Shown one piece after another: positions 20,859 to 32,844 of a DNA stretch of 64,000 nt. The position numbers and the translations under genes are program-made. Numbering within the stretch: the first letter of the stretch is position 1; each line of letters begins with the position of its first letter. The stretch is taken from NCBI RefSeq assembly GCF_910592395.1, contig NC_088316.1:8928001-8992000 (forward strand), read 5' to 3'. The notes under the pieces were generated by a model. The model was not told where the DNA came from. It was given only the letters and a program-made list of their open reading frames with translations, and searched no databases. Source of the DNA: Lineus longissimus (lineage: Eukaryota > Nemertea > Pilidiophora > Heteronemertea > Lineidae).

Positions 20859-23800
20859 AGTCAGTTGGCCGCGCCCCCATTTCCGCGTAATTCTCTCTGC
20901 GCTATGACGCTACTGCATATCATTACGAGCTCATTATCGCGTACATTTAGGTGTGAAAAATATGAAGTCGGAAATCGATCCTAAACTTGCCAAAACCTTT
21001 CTGAATGACATGTAAACGGAACATATTATTCTAGATGAAACATTAATTAGTAGTTTCATTAAGAAAAAAGTGTAAAAAGTCCTGAGGTTTGCTGTTGACG
21101 TTACTTTGAATAGCGGTCGTCGCCCGAAAATTTGCAATTTTTTCACGTAATTTTGTTGAATAAATGCACGTAACTCATAAAAAACATCGCGGGTGCTCAG
21201 AAGTAATGACTGATATTTATTGTTCTATGTATCTTTGACTGAATAACACGATAGAAAAAATGATTATTTCCGTCGCACGGCTGGAAAATACGTTTAAATT
21301 GCCTCTGATTTTTGTCAGAAAATGTTGCAGCCGGATTTAGGTTCCGACCAAACCCGAAGTTGAGCCGAAGAGGCCCGAACACTAGGATCGCCACCATCGC
21401 TACAAAACGTGTTCTAGAATACTGATTATGAAAACTTGTCCAATAGCCCATCCCTCCTTTCATGAGACCACCATTGCCCAAATTTAATGACAAAATGATG
21501 CAAAGAAGAAACTTAACATTAAAGATAACTAATCCTCTCTTCTGCATCTTGAAACTCTTTGACAGTGAAACACTACAATTGAAACAAGAACACTAATAAC
21601 AAACAGACAGTCGATTGTTGAAGGGTGTAAAACACAATGCCAAATTCAAATTCTTGCAAGTGGTGCTGTTGAACTTTTCAAGTGGAAGGAATCAAATTTA
21701 TTTTCATTCGTGACGTTATTTGCTAATGATTGTTTACACCATTCAACAGCTTGACATGTTCATCAAACCCAATTGACTGGAGAAGTGAAAGTATTAGCTG
21801 AAAGATAAAGCAGATTTTTCCTGAATGACAACAGCATGGATGTACATTTACAACAGACAAATTGATGACAAACTTCAAGTTAAACCAATCACAATCTTGC
21901 AGGAAGATGTCCTGTAATAGGTTAAGTTTACACCTTTAACACTGGCATTGGTCATGCTGCTCAAATTACATACTTTATCAGCTTTTTGGTATTATCTTTT
22001 ACTGATACAGCGACTCTAAAAATGAGATTGGTAAGTTCTGTGCGCGATGTCTGGCACAAAATAACTCTTGTGGGGGTACTGATGAGGCTATTCCCGGGTT
22101 TATAAGCACCATTGATGGCTTGGAAGCCCGTTCAGACCCAGGCCACGGTCAGGGAAAATAAACTATCCATCCAAAGGTCGTCCAAAATTACCAGACAATG
22201 CCTATTATTGAGCCATGTCACTTAGTAGGCCCTGGTGTTTTGGACCGTGAAGATCCACATTGTAATGTGTATATGATTTCTTTTCCTGAACTATGGCAGC
22301 CTTTTACAGGCAAATCTGGCAAAAAAGTGCCTAAACATAGACAACTAAAATTACCAAACAAACAAGAGATATATCATTATGAGAAAGTTTATTTTCACAC
22401 AGGATATACAGAGAAATTTCTGAATTAAGAATCAGCCGGATTGCCCAACAGTAGTAGTAGACATCTCAGTCACCTGGATCTGTTCGGAAGTGAAGCATCA
22501 TGGCTCATGCTTTACTGTTTGAGCACATCCACACAAATCGATAGTATTCCTGGTCAATATCAATGACGATATGGTGGAACACATGACATACCTCCAGTCT
22601 CATAACATAACATAACACTCACTCAGTCACTGTCACTCTGACATGTCTGATGACTATTCTACCAGTAGCTTTATCAAAAGGCTCAAAATCATCTGGTCAT
22701 TAGGCCACAAGTTTTAGAAATTATAGTCCGACTAAGCATATTCATCAACAGAACTCAAACAGGCTACCATCATGCCATTCTCACTTTTAAACACAATTTT
22801 TTTGAGACACGCTGTGCATTAAAAAAAATTTTAAATATCGCATCGTGCACGCAATTGCCGCGAAAAACGGCTTGATTAACATCACGTGATCCAAAACGTC
22901 ATAAATATTAATGAGATTTCTTCGAAAAATCACCAAATTAAGTGCCAAAAAAGAAATATTTAGGAAACCGGGTGCTCAAATGTTTTAAAAGATATGAATT
23001 CATTTAGGATTGGTCAACCACTTCGCAAAAAATCAATTTACCGAATATCGTCGCAAAGTGGGAAAATATCTTTGAGTGAGGTATGTTCAGCGAAGATTAC
23101 GAAAATATCATCGTTCGAAAAATTAATCAGACTCGGTTGATTTTGCTTGGAATTTGATGAAATAAACACCAATTTTTAGCTCAGCTGACTAAGTCAGCCG
23201 AGCTTGTCAAATAAGTTGTTCAGTGGCGTCCGTCTGTCCATCCATCCATCCATCCATCCGTCCGTTAAACCCATGGTGCACATTTTGTAACCGTAAGACC
23301 TAGAGACTTCAATTTTGCATTTCTGGATACTTCTGGTCAAACTCTACTTTCAAAACAATTGTTGCCATTCGACCTACTTCCTGCGAGCGAGAGTGCATGA
23401 AGGAAACTGGCCTATATCGGCCTAGGAGCAGCAGAATTAGTCGAAATATGCTCTAATATTAAGATAAAATTCTTGAAAATCTATTTTATTGAGAAAAAGT
23501 TCAAAATTTTAACAGGAGAGGGCGCTACCTGCCTTTTAATTATTTCTGCCGATTCAAATTCCCGCCCGATGACGTCAGCAATCAATGAAGTCTCCTATTT
23601 GCCAGTTCTCAAAACATGGCAGCTACACAACAAAAGCAGTAGCTCCAGGAATAAATCACTGTTCACTTCAGCTTCGTAATCGATTGTACCCCCACTTTAT
23701 TGTGTTTTGTGTGGTGTTCCTATTCAATCAACGATGTAAGGCCTTATTATGTTGGTTTTAATTGAGAAGGTGCATTATAAGCGGCGTACGAAATACCGAA

Positions 23801-25066
23801 GCGGAGACAAAATGGCGGCATGTTGTTTACGCCATGTGCAATAATCTTGGAGCTCAATGACACTCAAGTACCCAATTTTCTGCTTATATAAAAGTAGTCT
23901 GGTAGGCGATATTATCACTAGTTCATTTCAGTGGTAGTCATAAGGTCTTTAGGGACTAAATTCAGAAATTAGTTCTTGAAAATTTGGCCACATTTCTGTG
24001 AAAACGATATCGGAAGTGCATGCTCTGTTCGCGATGACATCGCCGATGTAGGCTATTTTGAAGTGGAGAATTCCCACAGTATGTGCAGTGAATCGGCATG
24101 ATTCTGTTCGCCTATAATGTTTTAGTTCTACGATTCTTTCATGAGTAAAAAGTAGACATTCTAAGCAATACAATAATGTCACTCCCATAAAAATTGATTG
24201 GAAATTGAGAGAGCTACCGCATTCTGTTCGGCAACTGGCAGCGCTGAAAAAATACATTGCATACTGTACAATACCAAATGGCACATTTTAAAAAGCGCTC
24301 ATTGGACAACGTAGGGAATCACCAGAAATGACGTCATCGCTGGTCTAAATGGAAAACTACGGTGGCGCAGTAGAGCACAAGAAAAGGTTTAGCATTAACT
24401 TCGTCATGCAAGCTTCAGCAACAAAACGATTTCTCATGAATGATTTATTTGATCATCATCAGCTTGTTTCCCCTGATAGATAAAAAAATGATTTACAATT
24501 TCCATCAAAGTTTTCTATTTTGTGTATAGTCACATGTTATTTAACTGGCAAGGAGCCAAGCAGTTTTGAATATTCGCGGGGAAATACTTCGTACTTGTAA
24601 ACGAGGCTATGACAATGAGTATCCTCATTCATGGCATAAACTTCATGTTTCGGTAAATATTTTCATACGATGATTTCACCCGAATTATGGTCAGGATTGA
24701 GGAATGAACAGTGGCATAATTATGTCAACCAAAAACATTGGTACCGTAGTGAACGCAAAAGGATATCAAATACCATGGAGCATGCCATTTTCATGCATAA
24801 TGAACTAAACACCGGGAAGATATTAATGATATTAACTCAGCTGAGCGCCAGGCCCTTGGGCCTCTTGTTTCTTTCAATAACTAACAATTTCGCCATCTTT
24901 GATCAATCGCTCTCCCCGAACAGTCGTGCATGCTACAGAGGTTTTAGTCTCTGCCACAAATATGGCGCGAGTTAGTACTAAATTTTTACCGATAGGTGAC
25001 AGTAGCAGCGCAACGCAGAGAGAAACGCTTTTTGAGCGCTGCGAACGAGGGCGCGGCCAACTGACT
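20859..25066. mobile_element. 4.2 kb TIR transposon, non-autonomous, inside A4
   Basis: Left end AGTCAGTTGGCCGCGCCC, right end GGGCGCGGCCAACTGACT: an 18-bp perfect inverted repeat, followed on each side by a second matching patch (TTCTCTCTGCG). GGATAC is present on both sides (20853-20858 and 25067-25072), a 6-bp target duplication. The host site is unambiguous because other family A copies read AAGGATACATCACAT without a break. ORFs inside (for example 21197-21547 and 23949-24284, both minus) show no transposase motif. AG..CT termini plus a 6-bp duplication recall Polinton/Maverick-type ends, but size and coding content do not, so class is left open. Confidence 0.88.
23173..24869 (+). mobile_element. 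Family B Helentron-like repeat, copy B2 (nested)
   Basis: Starts TTTTTAGCTCAGCTGACTAAGTCAGCCGAGCTT, given here by its halves TAGCTCAGCTGAC and GTCAGCCGAGCTT, then a (CCAT)n microsatellite at about 23241. Ends CAGCTGAGCGCCAGG + CCCTTGGG + CCTCTTGTT. It lies wholly within the 4.2 kb TIR element and is therefore the youngest layer of the nest, unless the TIR element carried it in. Confidence 0.65.
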
Positions 25067-25500
25067 GGATACATCACATATCGTACGGGTTTGTGATTTG
25101 ACCTAGTTTTCAAGGTCGCAGAGGTCAAATGGCGTAAATTTGCTGTTTGCGTGTAACTATGGGAAGTTTCTTAACCGCAAAAGCTATGACCTTGAATTTT
25201 GGTACACATGACTCCCTACGTCATTTAGTGTTGGTCACTGAATTTTGTCTGATCTGATTCTCGACTTGGCCACCAGATGGCCAAAACTAAAAAAAAGGAA
25301 AAAGTGCATTATCTCGCTTATTAGTGACTTGTTTTTGATGATATTTTTATGGCAGGTACTCCAAGCAACGATACATCACATGTCATACCGACTTTGGTTT
25401 GACCTGTATACTATACATGCAGCATGTTCCTTAACCAGGATGAATTCCTAACCACCAAATATCTATACGGTGAGCACAATGGCCCTTGGCCGTTTCATTT
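25067..25500 (+). mobile_element. Family A repeat, copy A4, right part
   Basis: Continues A4 from GGATACATCACATATC to the terminal GGTGAGCACAATGGCC..TTGGCCGTTTCATT. Includes a slightly degraded CAAGGTCGCAGAGGTCAAA. Confidence 0.82.
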
Positions 25501-25680
25501 GGTATTATTGCACGCTATTGTGCAGCCATGTGCATCTGGCAAAACCTCTGTCTTCGCCTGCCAGAATACTCCACCACAGTGCCACCTATACAACATAGTT
25601 CAAGTTGGTGGGTAGACCGCTCAAGTGGTTGGCGGTAAAAACGTTGCGACCGCGTTCGGCGGTAGTCAAGAGGTTAAGGA

Positions 25681-25818
25681 ATTGATACCTCAAGGTTGGT
25701 GTTGGTTGTCTCGCCAAAACTACCAGGGATGGGCTAAAATGTTGACCAAAACTGAGGCATTTTAGCCCATCCCTGGCGGTTTTGGTGAGACAATCAATAC
25801 TCACAGTAAGGTATCAAT
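25681..25818. mobile_element. Foldback element F1
   Basis: Near-perfect hairpin: arms ATTGATACC..TTGTCTCGCCAAAAC..GGGATGGGCTAAAAT and the complement, with a loop of about 18 bp around 25741-25758. The inner 35-bp arms differ at about three positions. Flank TCTATTCTAAAA is shared with F3 at 60.3 kb. Confidence 0.75.
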
Positions 25819-26021
25819 TTCTATTCTAAAATTTCTCAAATTAGATGAGGAATAAATGTGGTTTTAAATGCTTTTTGACTGCTTCCATATTTTGCACCAA
25901 CCCAAGTGGTTATGGTTGCCTAACCATAACTGCCAAATTCAAAACAAGGCACCTTAGTCGCATTCTGCATTGTGCATTTACACTGTAAACTGTGGTTCAT
26001 TAAATCTAGACGTTTTAGAAT

Positions 26022-26195
26022 AAGGAATCGATACTGAGGTAGATGTCCTTGGTTGTCTAATGAGGACTTCTCGACAACCATGAATACATACCAAATGAAA
26101 GGCACCAGTAGAGGGTTTTTGGTGCAATTTGAGGTCTAACAGAGCGGTGTTTGTTAGGCAACCAAGGATCCACTGTGAGGTATTAATTTCTATTC
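26022..26195. mobile_element. Foldback element F2 (diverged)
   Basis: Outer arms GAATCGATACTGAGG..TCCTTGGTTGTC and the complement GGCAACCAAGGA..CCTCA..TATTAATTTC; the loop is longer than in F1. Same terminal words as F1 and F3. Confidence 0.55.
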
Positions 26196-26412
26196 CTATA
26201 GGACTCAAACTGGACATTAATTTGCCTTCATTTTAAAACCTCTTGGTTGCAACAGCAAAGATTGTTGTGATTGAATAGGGCTTAACGTATATTCAATTAA
26301 AATCATTAACATCATGCTACCAATTTGTTAAAGAATGTCCGTCATGAACCTGCTACAGGTAATATTCATTTAAAAATACAGAAACAAAGTATTATTCCCC
26401 TTAAAAACCCTG

Positions 26413-26762
26413 TTAACCCTTTCAGGACTGAATATTTTTTTCCTAAACCTGCGCTCTGGACTGGATATTTTAAAAGTTTTTTCTTCCAAAATCGAAAATT
26501 TTTGAAAGCAAAATATCGGCTTTGCAAGAATCACTATGAAGTTGGCATGAATAGAAAAGGTATTCCCCAGGATATCGGTAATCCCCTCCGAGCAGTTAAA
26601 AATGCAGATTGGCATTAAAAATGATTGGAAAACCGATGTACTGGAAAGATAGACTATCTCGCATTTCTGCGAGAATCGTCCAGAACGGAGCTATTGCGAT
26701 GCTCGCAATTTTGCGAGACTTGGTCGAGGCCTATAAATTAGACGAGTGCCAGAAAGGGTTAA
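26413..26762. mobile_element. TTAA MITE, about 350 bp
   Basis: Ends TTAACCCTTTCAGGACT and its complement AGTGCCAGAAAGGGTTAA. The interior has short self-complementary words around TCTCGCATTTCTGCGAGA. The nearby phrase GAGGCCTATAAATTAGACGA occurs both inside (about 26725) and outside (about 26977), so the family is repeated locally. Confidence 0.6.
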
Positions 26763-26835
26763 ATGGTAGAATTGATTTGATGAAGCACATATTTTTGCAT
26801 TCTTTTTAATCATAATGATAGAGATTTCCAACTTA

Positions 26836-27744
26836 GTAAACCCTTTGAACCCTGCAGGCTGCTAAACCGGCCTGAACTTTATATGAGCCACAACCTAGTG
26901 GCCACTAAACTGGCCTGGCATGCCTGAAGGGGACGAGACAAGACCACTAATGAATATTCATAGGTTGGAGGGTCGAGGCCTATAAATTAGACGAGTGCAT
27001 GTTTTTAACTCTCAAGTACATATTTGGAGAGGTATTGAAAAAATATTTGTTGTGGCAAGTCTACAGATATAAAGAAATTATTTGATGAAAAAATTAATTT
27101 CGAATTTTGCTAATTTGTTTTGAGACTTTTCTGCCAGTTGGCTGAAAAGAGTGGAAATATCAATGTCTGTCCGGAATATCATATCAAAATTTCAGATTCA
27201 CAACCCCACGCAGTATTTGATGCGTCGCGGTCAAACATTAACTGCTAAAAGGCTTAAAAAATCAATTGTGGTCTTGTCTCGGACCACGACTACCTGAGCA
27301 TAATAGCGATTATTTTGGTTTCGTAATTAAACCGTAGATGTCTCCCCTAAACACTTGGAGGTCGTTAGCAGCAATCAGTAATATGTAATTGGCTCTAGAT
27401 TATGTATTTCTTGATTGAGGGGTTTTTCATGGACTTCAATCAATAAATAAAAAAACAAACAAACAAAATATTGCCCTATAAAACTTAGTAGCAAGTAAAA
27501 GAAGAGGCACCAAGCAAGAAAATAAGTGCCCCAAAGGGGGTGCTGAAAAAGACCCTCGGGGGGGGAAAAAGTAAACAAAATAAATGCTATGTTATTCTGT
27601 AATAAAGCTTTATCCTATCAAAAAGCAGGAGGATAGATGAATACAGTACAGTTTTTCTTTATGAAAATAACTCTTCTAATTTTTTCTTAAAATTTTTTGG
27701 AAAATACTGCATACCCCTTAGGAGCTCAGGGTTCAAAGTGTTAA
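26836..27744. mobile_element. Possible TIR element, about 0.9 kb
   Basis: Left AAACCCTTTGAACCCTG and right CAGGGTTCAAAGTGTTAA are inverted copies with one or two differences. The interior is non-coding. Target duplication not resolved. Confidence 0.45.
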
Positions 27745-28138
27745 CAGGTATCTCAGGGTCATTGAGCCTTGCTCATCCTATTCCCAGGGTCATGTGACTG
27801 AGGGATGACAGTTTTGTTGGAATGATTAGCTGATGGTAGTTTTAGTAGTAGATAGCTGTCGGTTTTGTACAAGAATAACATAGCTGTAGGTTTCTTGCCT
27901 TAGGAAAAAAGAGGTAGTCGTGTTTAGGGTGTACTCACGGTTTTCCAACTTTTCATAACCACTCCCCCTGTACGCATGGACCCATGACTCGTACTTGGAG
28001 CATATCAAAAGACTGTCAGTTCGTGGTGTATGTAGAAAATAGCATAATAAACATGCCATGCTGCATGATAACATACAATGAAGCCTTTGAAATTATTTAT
28101 GTTTGAAATCAGTTGCCTAAAACCATTACGCTTCATCC
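27745..28138. other. Anonymous spacer
   Basis: Nothing recognised between the MITE cluster and family A copy A5. Confidence 0.4.
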
Positions 28139-29000
28139 TTTTTAGCTCACCTGTGGTGAGCTTGTACGGTAAATTGTTATCTGTCGTGGTCGTCTGTGAG
28201 CGGAACACGTTTTGTTACCGCTAGAGCTAAATGGCTGAAACTTTGCATGATGGTAGCTTTGGGCAATATGCCCAGACCTATTTTTCGTTATTGCGAATTG
28301 ACCAACGTCTGTTCTGGTCTCCAGGCAGCCATCTAGAAAATACGTTTTCTTTTCCATTTTGACCTGCTTTTTAAGGTCACAAAGGTCAACTAAAAAGTTT
28401 CATCCGAAAGTTGCACATTTCTTTATGATTTGACATTATTTCTTCAAACTTGATATGTAGACACTTATTAAGCATATCCACATGTTAAGAAATATTTAGG
28501 TCAATGTAACATACTTTTCAGGTTAAAGTAGGTCAAATGAGTGCCGTCGGTTAATCTCAACAGCCAAACATTGGGCTAAAAAATTTACCTTGAGTTTATT
28601 TCAATGGTCACAGAGGTCAAACTCTAAAATTACTCCAATAGTGGCTCGTGTTGTCATTATTTGTCATCGACTCTTCAACCGGATACGTCGACACCTATTG
28701 GGCATCTCTACATGTGTCACACTTTCACCACGGTAAACTGACAGCATTTCACCATGGTGAATTGGGGACAACGTATATTTCACGTTGGTGAGCATGGTAA
28801 TCTTGAGATCTTCGTAAGGGTTATGGATTTATTATCTTTAATACTAGTCAGAATTTTTAATGGCAAGGATTAAGGATACATCATATTACGGACAAGTTTT
28901 GATTTGACCTACTTTTCAAGGTCAGATAGGTCAAATGGTGTGAATTGCCCATTAGAGTGTTACTGAGGCACATTGAGAGTAATGCATTGGAAATTTCAGA
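28139..29000 (+). mobile_element. Family A repeat, copy A5 (3' end missing)
   Basis: Starts TTTTTAGCTCACC-TGT-GGTGAGCTTGTACGG, a clean 5' hairpin. Internal ATGGTCACAGAGGTCAAAC and AAGGTCACAAAGGTCAAC variants. The 3' hairpin end is not found; the satellite array begins soon after 29000. Confidence 0.65.
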
Positions 29001-29039
29001 CAGACACAGTAGTAGACTGTCGCTCCAAAAAATGTTGGT

Positions 29040-31420
29040 TTAGATTTGTCCAAATGGTCATCTCGACTCCGTTTAACCAAAATTAGCGCGATCGGTCGCG
29101 ACGAGCACCATCGCTGACCAGGAGGCTATGTCGCTGGTCAATTGACAACTTCTCCTCGCGGAATCTCAAAATTTTACACTCAATTCGTCCAAATGGTCAT
29201 TTCGACTAGTTGGTACCAAAATGAGCGTGATTGGTCACGACGAGCGCCATCGCCGGCCAGAAGGCTATATCACTAGTCGAATGACAACTTATTGTCGTGG
29301 AATCTCAAAAGTTCGGTCTCAATTTCCCCGAACCGTCATCTCAACTCTGTATAACCAAAATGAGCGCAATCTGTCGTGACGAGGGCCATCGCCGACCGAC
29401 TATCATCGTCAATAGGCTATATCGCTAGACGAATGACAACTTATCGTTGCTGAATTTCAAAATTTCGGTCTCAACTTATCCGTACGATCATCTCGACAAA
29501 CTGTAACAAAAATTAGCGCGATTGGTCTCAACGAGCGCCATCGCCGACAAACAGTCATCACCAGTAGGCTTTATCGCTAGTCGAATGACGACTTATCGTC
29601 CAGAATCTCAAAAATTAAGTCTCATTTTGTCCGATCGGTCATCTTGACTCTTTATGACAAAAATGAGCACAATCGGACGCGACGAGCACCATAGCCCACT
29701 ATCTATCATCACCAGCAGGCTATGTCACTAGTCGAATGACAACTTATTGTCGCAGAATCTCGAAATTTCAGTCTCAATTTGTCCGAACGGTCATCTCGAC
29801 TCTGTATGACCAAAATGAGCGCAATCGGTAGCAACGAGCGCCATCGCCAACCAGTAGGTTATATCGGTAGGCGAATGACACCTTATCAGCGCGGAATCTT
29901 GACATTTCGGTCTCAATTTCTCCAAACGTTCAATTCGATTCCATATGACTAACGTGAGCGCAATGGGTTGCGACGAGCGCCATTGTCGACCAAATTTCAT
30001 CGCCAGTAGGCTATATCGCTAGTCGAAAGACAACTATTCGTAGCAGAATCTCGTAAATTTGGTCTCAATTTGTCCGAACGGTCATCTCGAATCTGTGTAA
30101 CCAAAATAAGCGCGATCGGTCGCGACAAGCGCCATCGCCGACCAGAAGGCTATATCATTAGTCTATTGACAACTTCTTCTCCCGGAATCTCGAAATGTCG
30201 GTCTCAATTTTTTCAAACGGTCATCTCGAATCTGTATAACCAAAATAAGCGTGATCAGTCGCGATGAGCGCCAGTAGTCTATATCGCTAGTCGAATAACA
30301 ACTTATGGTCGCGGAATCTCAAAATTTCGGTCTAAATTTCTCCGAACGGTCAACTCGAATCCATATGACTAAAATGAGCGCAATCGGTCGCGACGAGCAA
30401 TATTGCCGACCCACTATCATCGCCAGTTGGTTATATCGCTGTCTCAATTTGCCCGACTGATCATCTCGACACTATGTAACCAAAATGAGGGCGTTCAATC
30501 GTGACAAGCACTATCGCCGACCGACTATCATTACGAGTAAGCTATATCATTAGTTGAATGACAACTTATTGTTGCGGAATCTCAAAATTTCCATCTCAAT
30601 TTGTCCCCTCGGTCATCTCGACTCTATATAACCAATATAAGGGTGATTGGTCGCGACGAGCGCCATCGCCGACCGACTATCATCGCCAGTAGGCTATATC
30701 GCTAGGCGAATGACAACTTATCGTCGCGGAATCTCAGAATGTCGGTCGTCTGAAAGGTCATATTGGCTCCGTATAACCAAAATGAGGGCAATCAATCGTG
30801 ACAAGCGCCATTGCAGACCAACGATCATCGTCAATAGGCTATATCGCTAGGCGAATGACAACTTATCGTCGCATAATCTCAAAGTTTCGGTCTAAACTTG
30901 TCCGAACGATCATCTCGACAAACTATAACTAAAATTGGCGCGATTGGTCGCAACGAGCGCCATCACCGACCAACTATTATCATGAGTAGGCTATATCGCT
31001 AGTCGAATGACAACTTATCGTCTCGGAATCTCGAAATAATGGTCTCAATTTCTCCGATCGGTCAACTTGATTCCATGAAATGAGCGCAAATGGTCGCGAC
31101 AAGCACCATTGCCGACCGACTATCATCGCCAGTTGGCTAAATCGCTTGTCAAATGACAACTTATCGTCGCGGAATCTCGAAAAATCTGTCTTAATTTGTC
31201 TGGTGATCTCGACTCTATATAACCAAAATGAAGGCAATCAGTCGCTACAAGCGCCTTCGCCGACAAACTATCATCACCAGGAGGCTATGTCGTTAGTCAA
31301 ATGATAACTTATTGTCACAGAATCTCGAAATTTCGGTCTCAACTTGTCAGAAAAGTCATCTTAACTCTGTATAAACAAAATGAGCTCGATCGATCGCGAC
31401 GAGCGCCATCCCCGACCACC
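29040..31420. repeat. Satellite array, about 16 monomers of 131-153 bp
   Basis: The landmark GGAATCTCRAAAT recurs near 29160, 29301, 29450, 29603, 29755, 29895, 30044, 30185, 30316, 30578, 30729, 30872, 31025, 31171 and 31319. Spacing falls into two classes, about 140 and 150 bp, depending on whether the CGACTATCATCGCCAG segment is present. Monomer words include CCGAACGGTCATCTCGACTC and GATCGGTCGCGACGAGCG. Short ORFs inside the array are translations of the repeat. Confidence 0.93.
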
Positions 31421-31499
31421 TGATTCATGCATAGTTAAATGGTAAGCAGTACTCTTTTAGTTAGGTTAGTTATCGGTGGTCAGCAAGTAACTATTGCTA

Positions 31500-31612
31500 A
31501 CTTACATGCTCGAGTTAACTATTCTCTTATGGGCAGCGGTAACTACTGTTAGATCGTCCTCATACATGCTCAAGTCAACTATTCTCTTATGGGCAGCGGT
31601 AACTAGTCGATC
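31500..31612 (+). repeat. Direct duplication, about 46 bp
   Basis: Two copies of ACATGCTC(G/A)AGT(T/C)AACTATTCTCTTATGGGC then AGCGGTAACTA, the second starting about 62 bp after the first. Confidence 0.75.
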
Positions 31613-31639
31613 ATAACTATTATCCTGGTCACCACCAAT

Positions 31640-32844
31640 ACTAAATAAATTAACTCTCCACATTATCACGTTCGGGTTTCACGGGTACCGTTTCACCGTT
31701 TAGGGAGGCTGCCTGTGGCCCCTCCCTACCCGGCTTGGTGACATATAAATCGATGTCAACCTAGTTTTCGATTGAAAACCACTGGTTACTGGCAAAGGAG
31801 AAGGTGTGGGGCGAAGGTCTTGACCCAATATAATCATGTGTGGTCGTGGGTGTTTGGTGGTGGTGGTGGTGGTGGTGGTGTGTGCGTTTGTGGGGGGGGG
31901 GGGCATGGCCTAAATCAGCAATCCGTGGTGCACTTTTTGGTCCTGGTGGTATAAGGCGAATGGGAGGGGGATGCTTAACAGATCGCCACTTCTTGTTGGA
32001 AAAGGGCCGAAAGCGCCCCCCCCCCCCCCCGCTCCATACCCAGAAGAGTGGAGGTGCTCTGGGTGGCAAGGTAGGAAGGTTCCCTACACAAAGACACTCG
32101 CCCGTTTTTTCATTCAGACTGATTCTCTGCGCTATAGTTGTAATTTCGGGCACGGGAACCATTAGACCAATCGATTCGTCCCTAGCATAGCAAAAGGGAC
32201 GAACTGCGAGCTGCTTATAAGCGAAACCGATTGGTTGCGAAAGAATGACCCGATTGGTCAGCTAGGTCTGTGACGGTCTTAAACTTTTTTTGGACCAGAG
32301 GGGTTTTCCAATAGCAGAAAGCTTAAAATGCGTGGTGCGGGAATTCCCTCACTCTTGGAGCCCTCACATAGTAGACTCTGAACCCAGTCTCTTCGGATTC
32401 CGGGTTCGGATTGCGGCGTCTGTCATCCTCATCCTCGGCATACGAAAAGGGGCGGGATAACCACTGCGGGGGGGAGTGTAACACATAGGCTCGATGTACA
32501 GCAATGTACTTAGATGTACAGAGCGGAGCACATCGAGGATGGGCTACGGGAACCGGGCCTCATAATAAATGTTTGTAAATATAGTAAGATTATGATTAGG
32601 ACATGACACAAAAAACTACTTTGACCTCTTAGAACCAAATTTGGAATCACTGACCAAACGATATCCACCGTATGATATCTCATCGGAGATAAGAAAGGGA
32701 ACTATATCAGTCGCGCGCGGCTGCAAATAGATCTCTTCATACATAGGTCCGAGGCTGGCCTCGTGCCGTTGCGTAAACTGCCCGCGAAACTTTTTGAGCA
32801 TTGTCGTCATCCAACTTTCTAGCAAACTTTTCTAACTTTAAGTC
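31640..32844. other. 5' flank of the HMG/chromodomain gene, with simple repeats
   Basis: Contains a (GGT)n run near 31857-31880, a G run near 31892 and a C run near 32017. A 64-residue minus-strand ORF at 32616-32807 (starts MTTMLKKFRG) has no recognised motif and may be chance. A promoter is expected here but no TATA box or other element could be assigned. Confidence 0.4.

Noticed and set aside
21197-21547. 116-codon minus ORF inside the 4.2 kb TIR element as a transposase
   Set aside because: No catalytic or DNA-binding motif; likely chance.
20859-25066. Calling the 4.2 kb element a Polinton/Maverick
   Set aside because: Only the 6-bp duplication and terminal bases fit; no polymerase, integrase or capsid genes and far too short.
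29791-31304. Short ORFs such as MSERSSRICVTKISAIGRDK
   Set aside because: Phase translations of satellite monomers, with frames changing between units.
31761-32190. Overlapping ORFs with poly-His, poly-Trp/Gly or poly-Pro
   Set aside because: Produced by a GGT microsatellite and G/C runs; no conserved domain.
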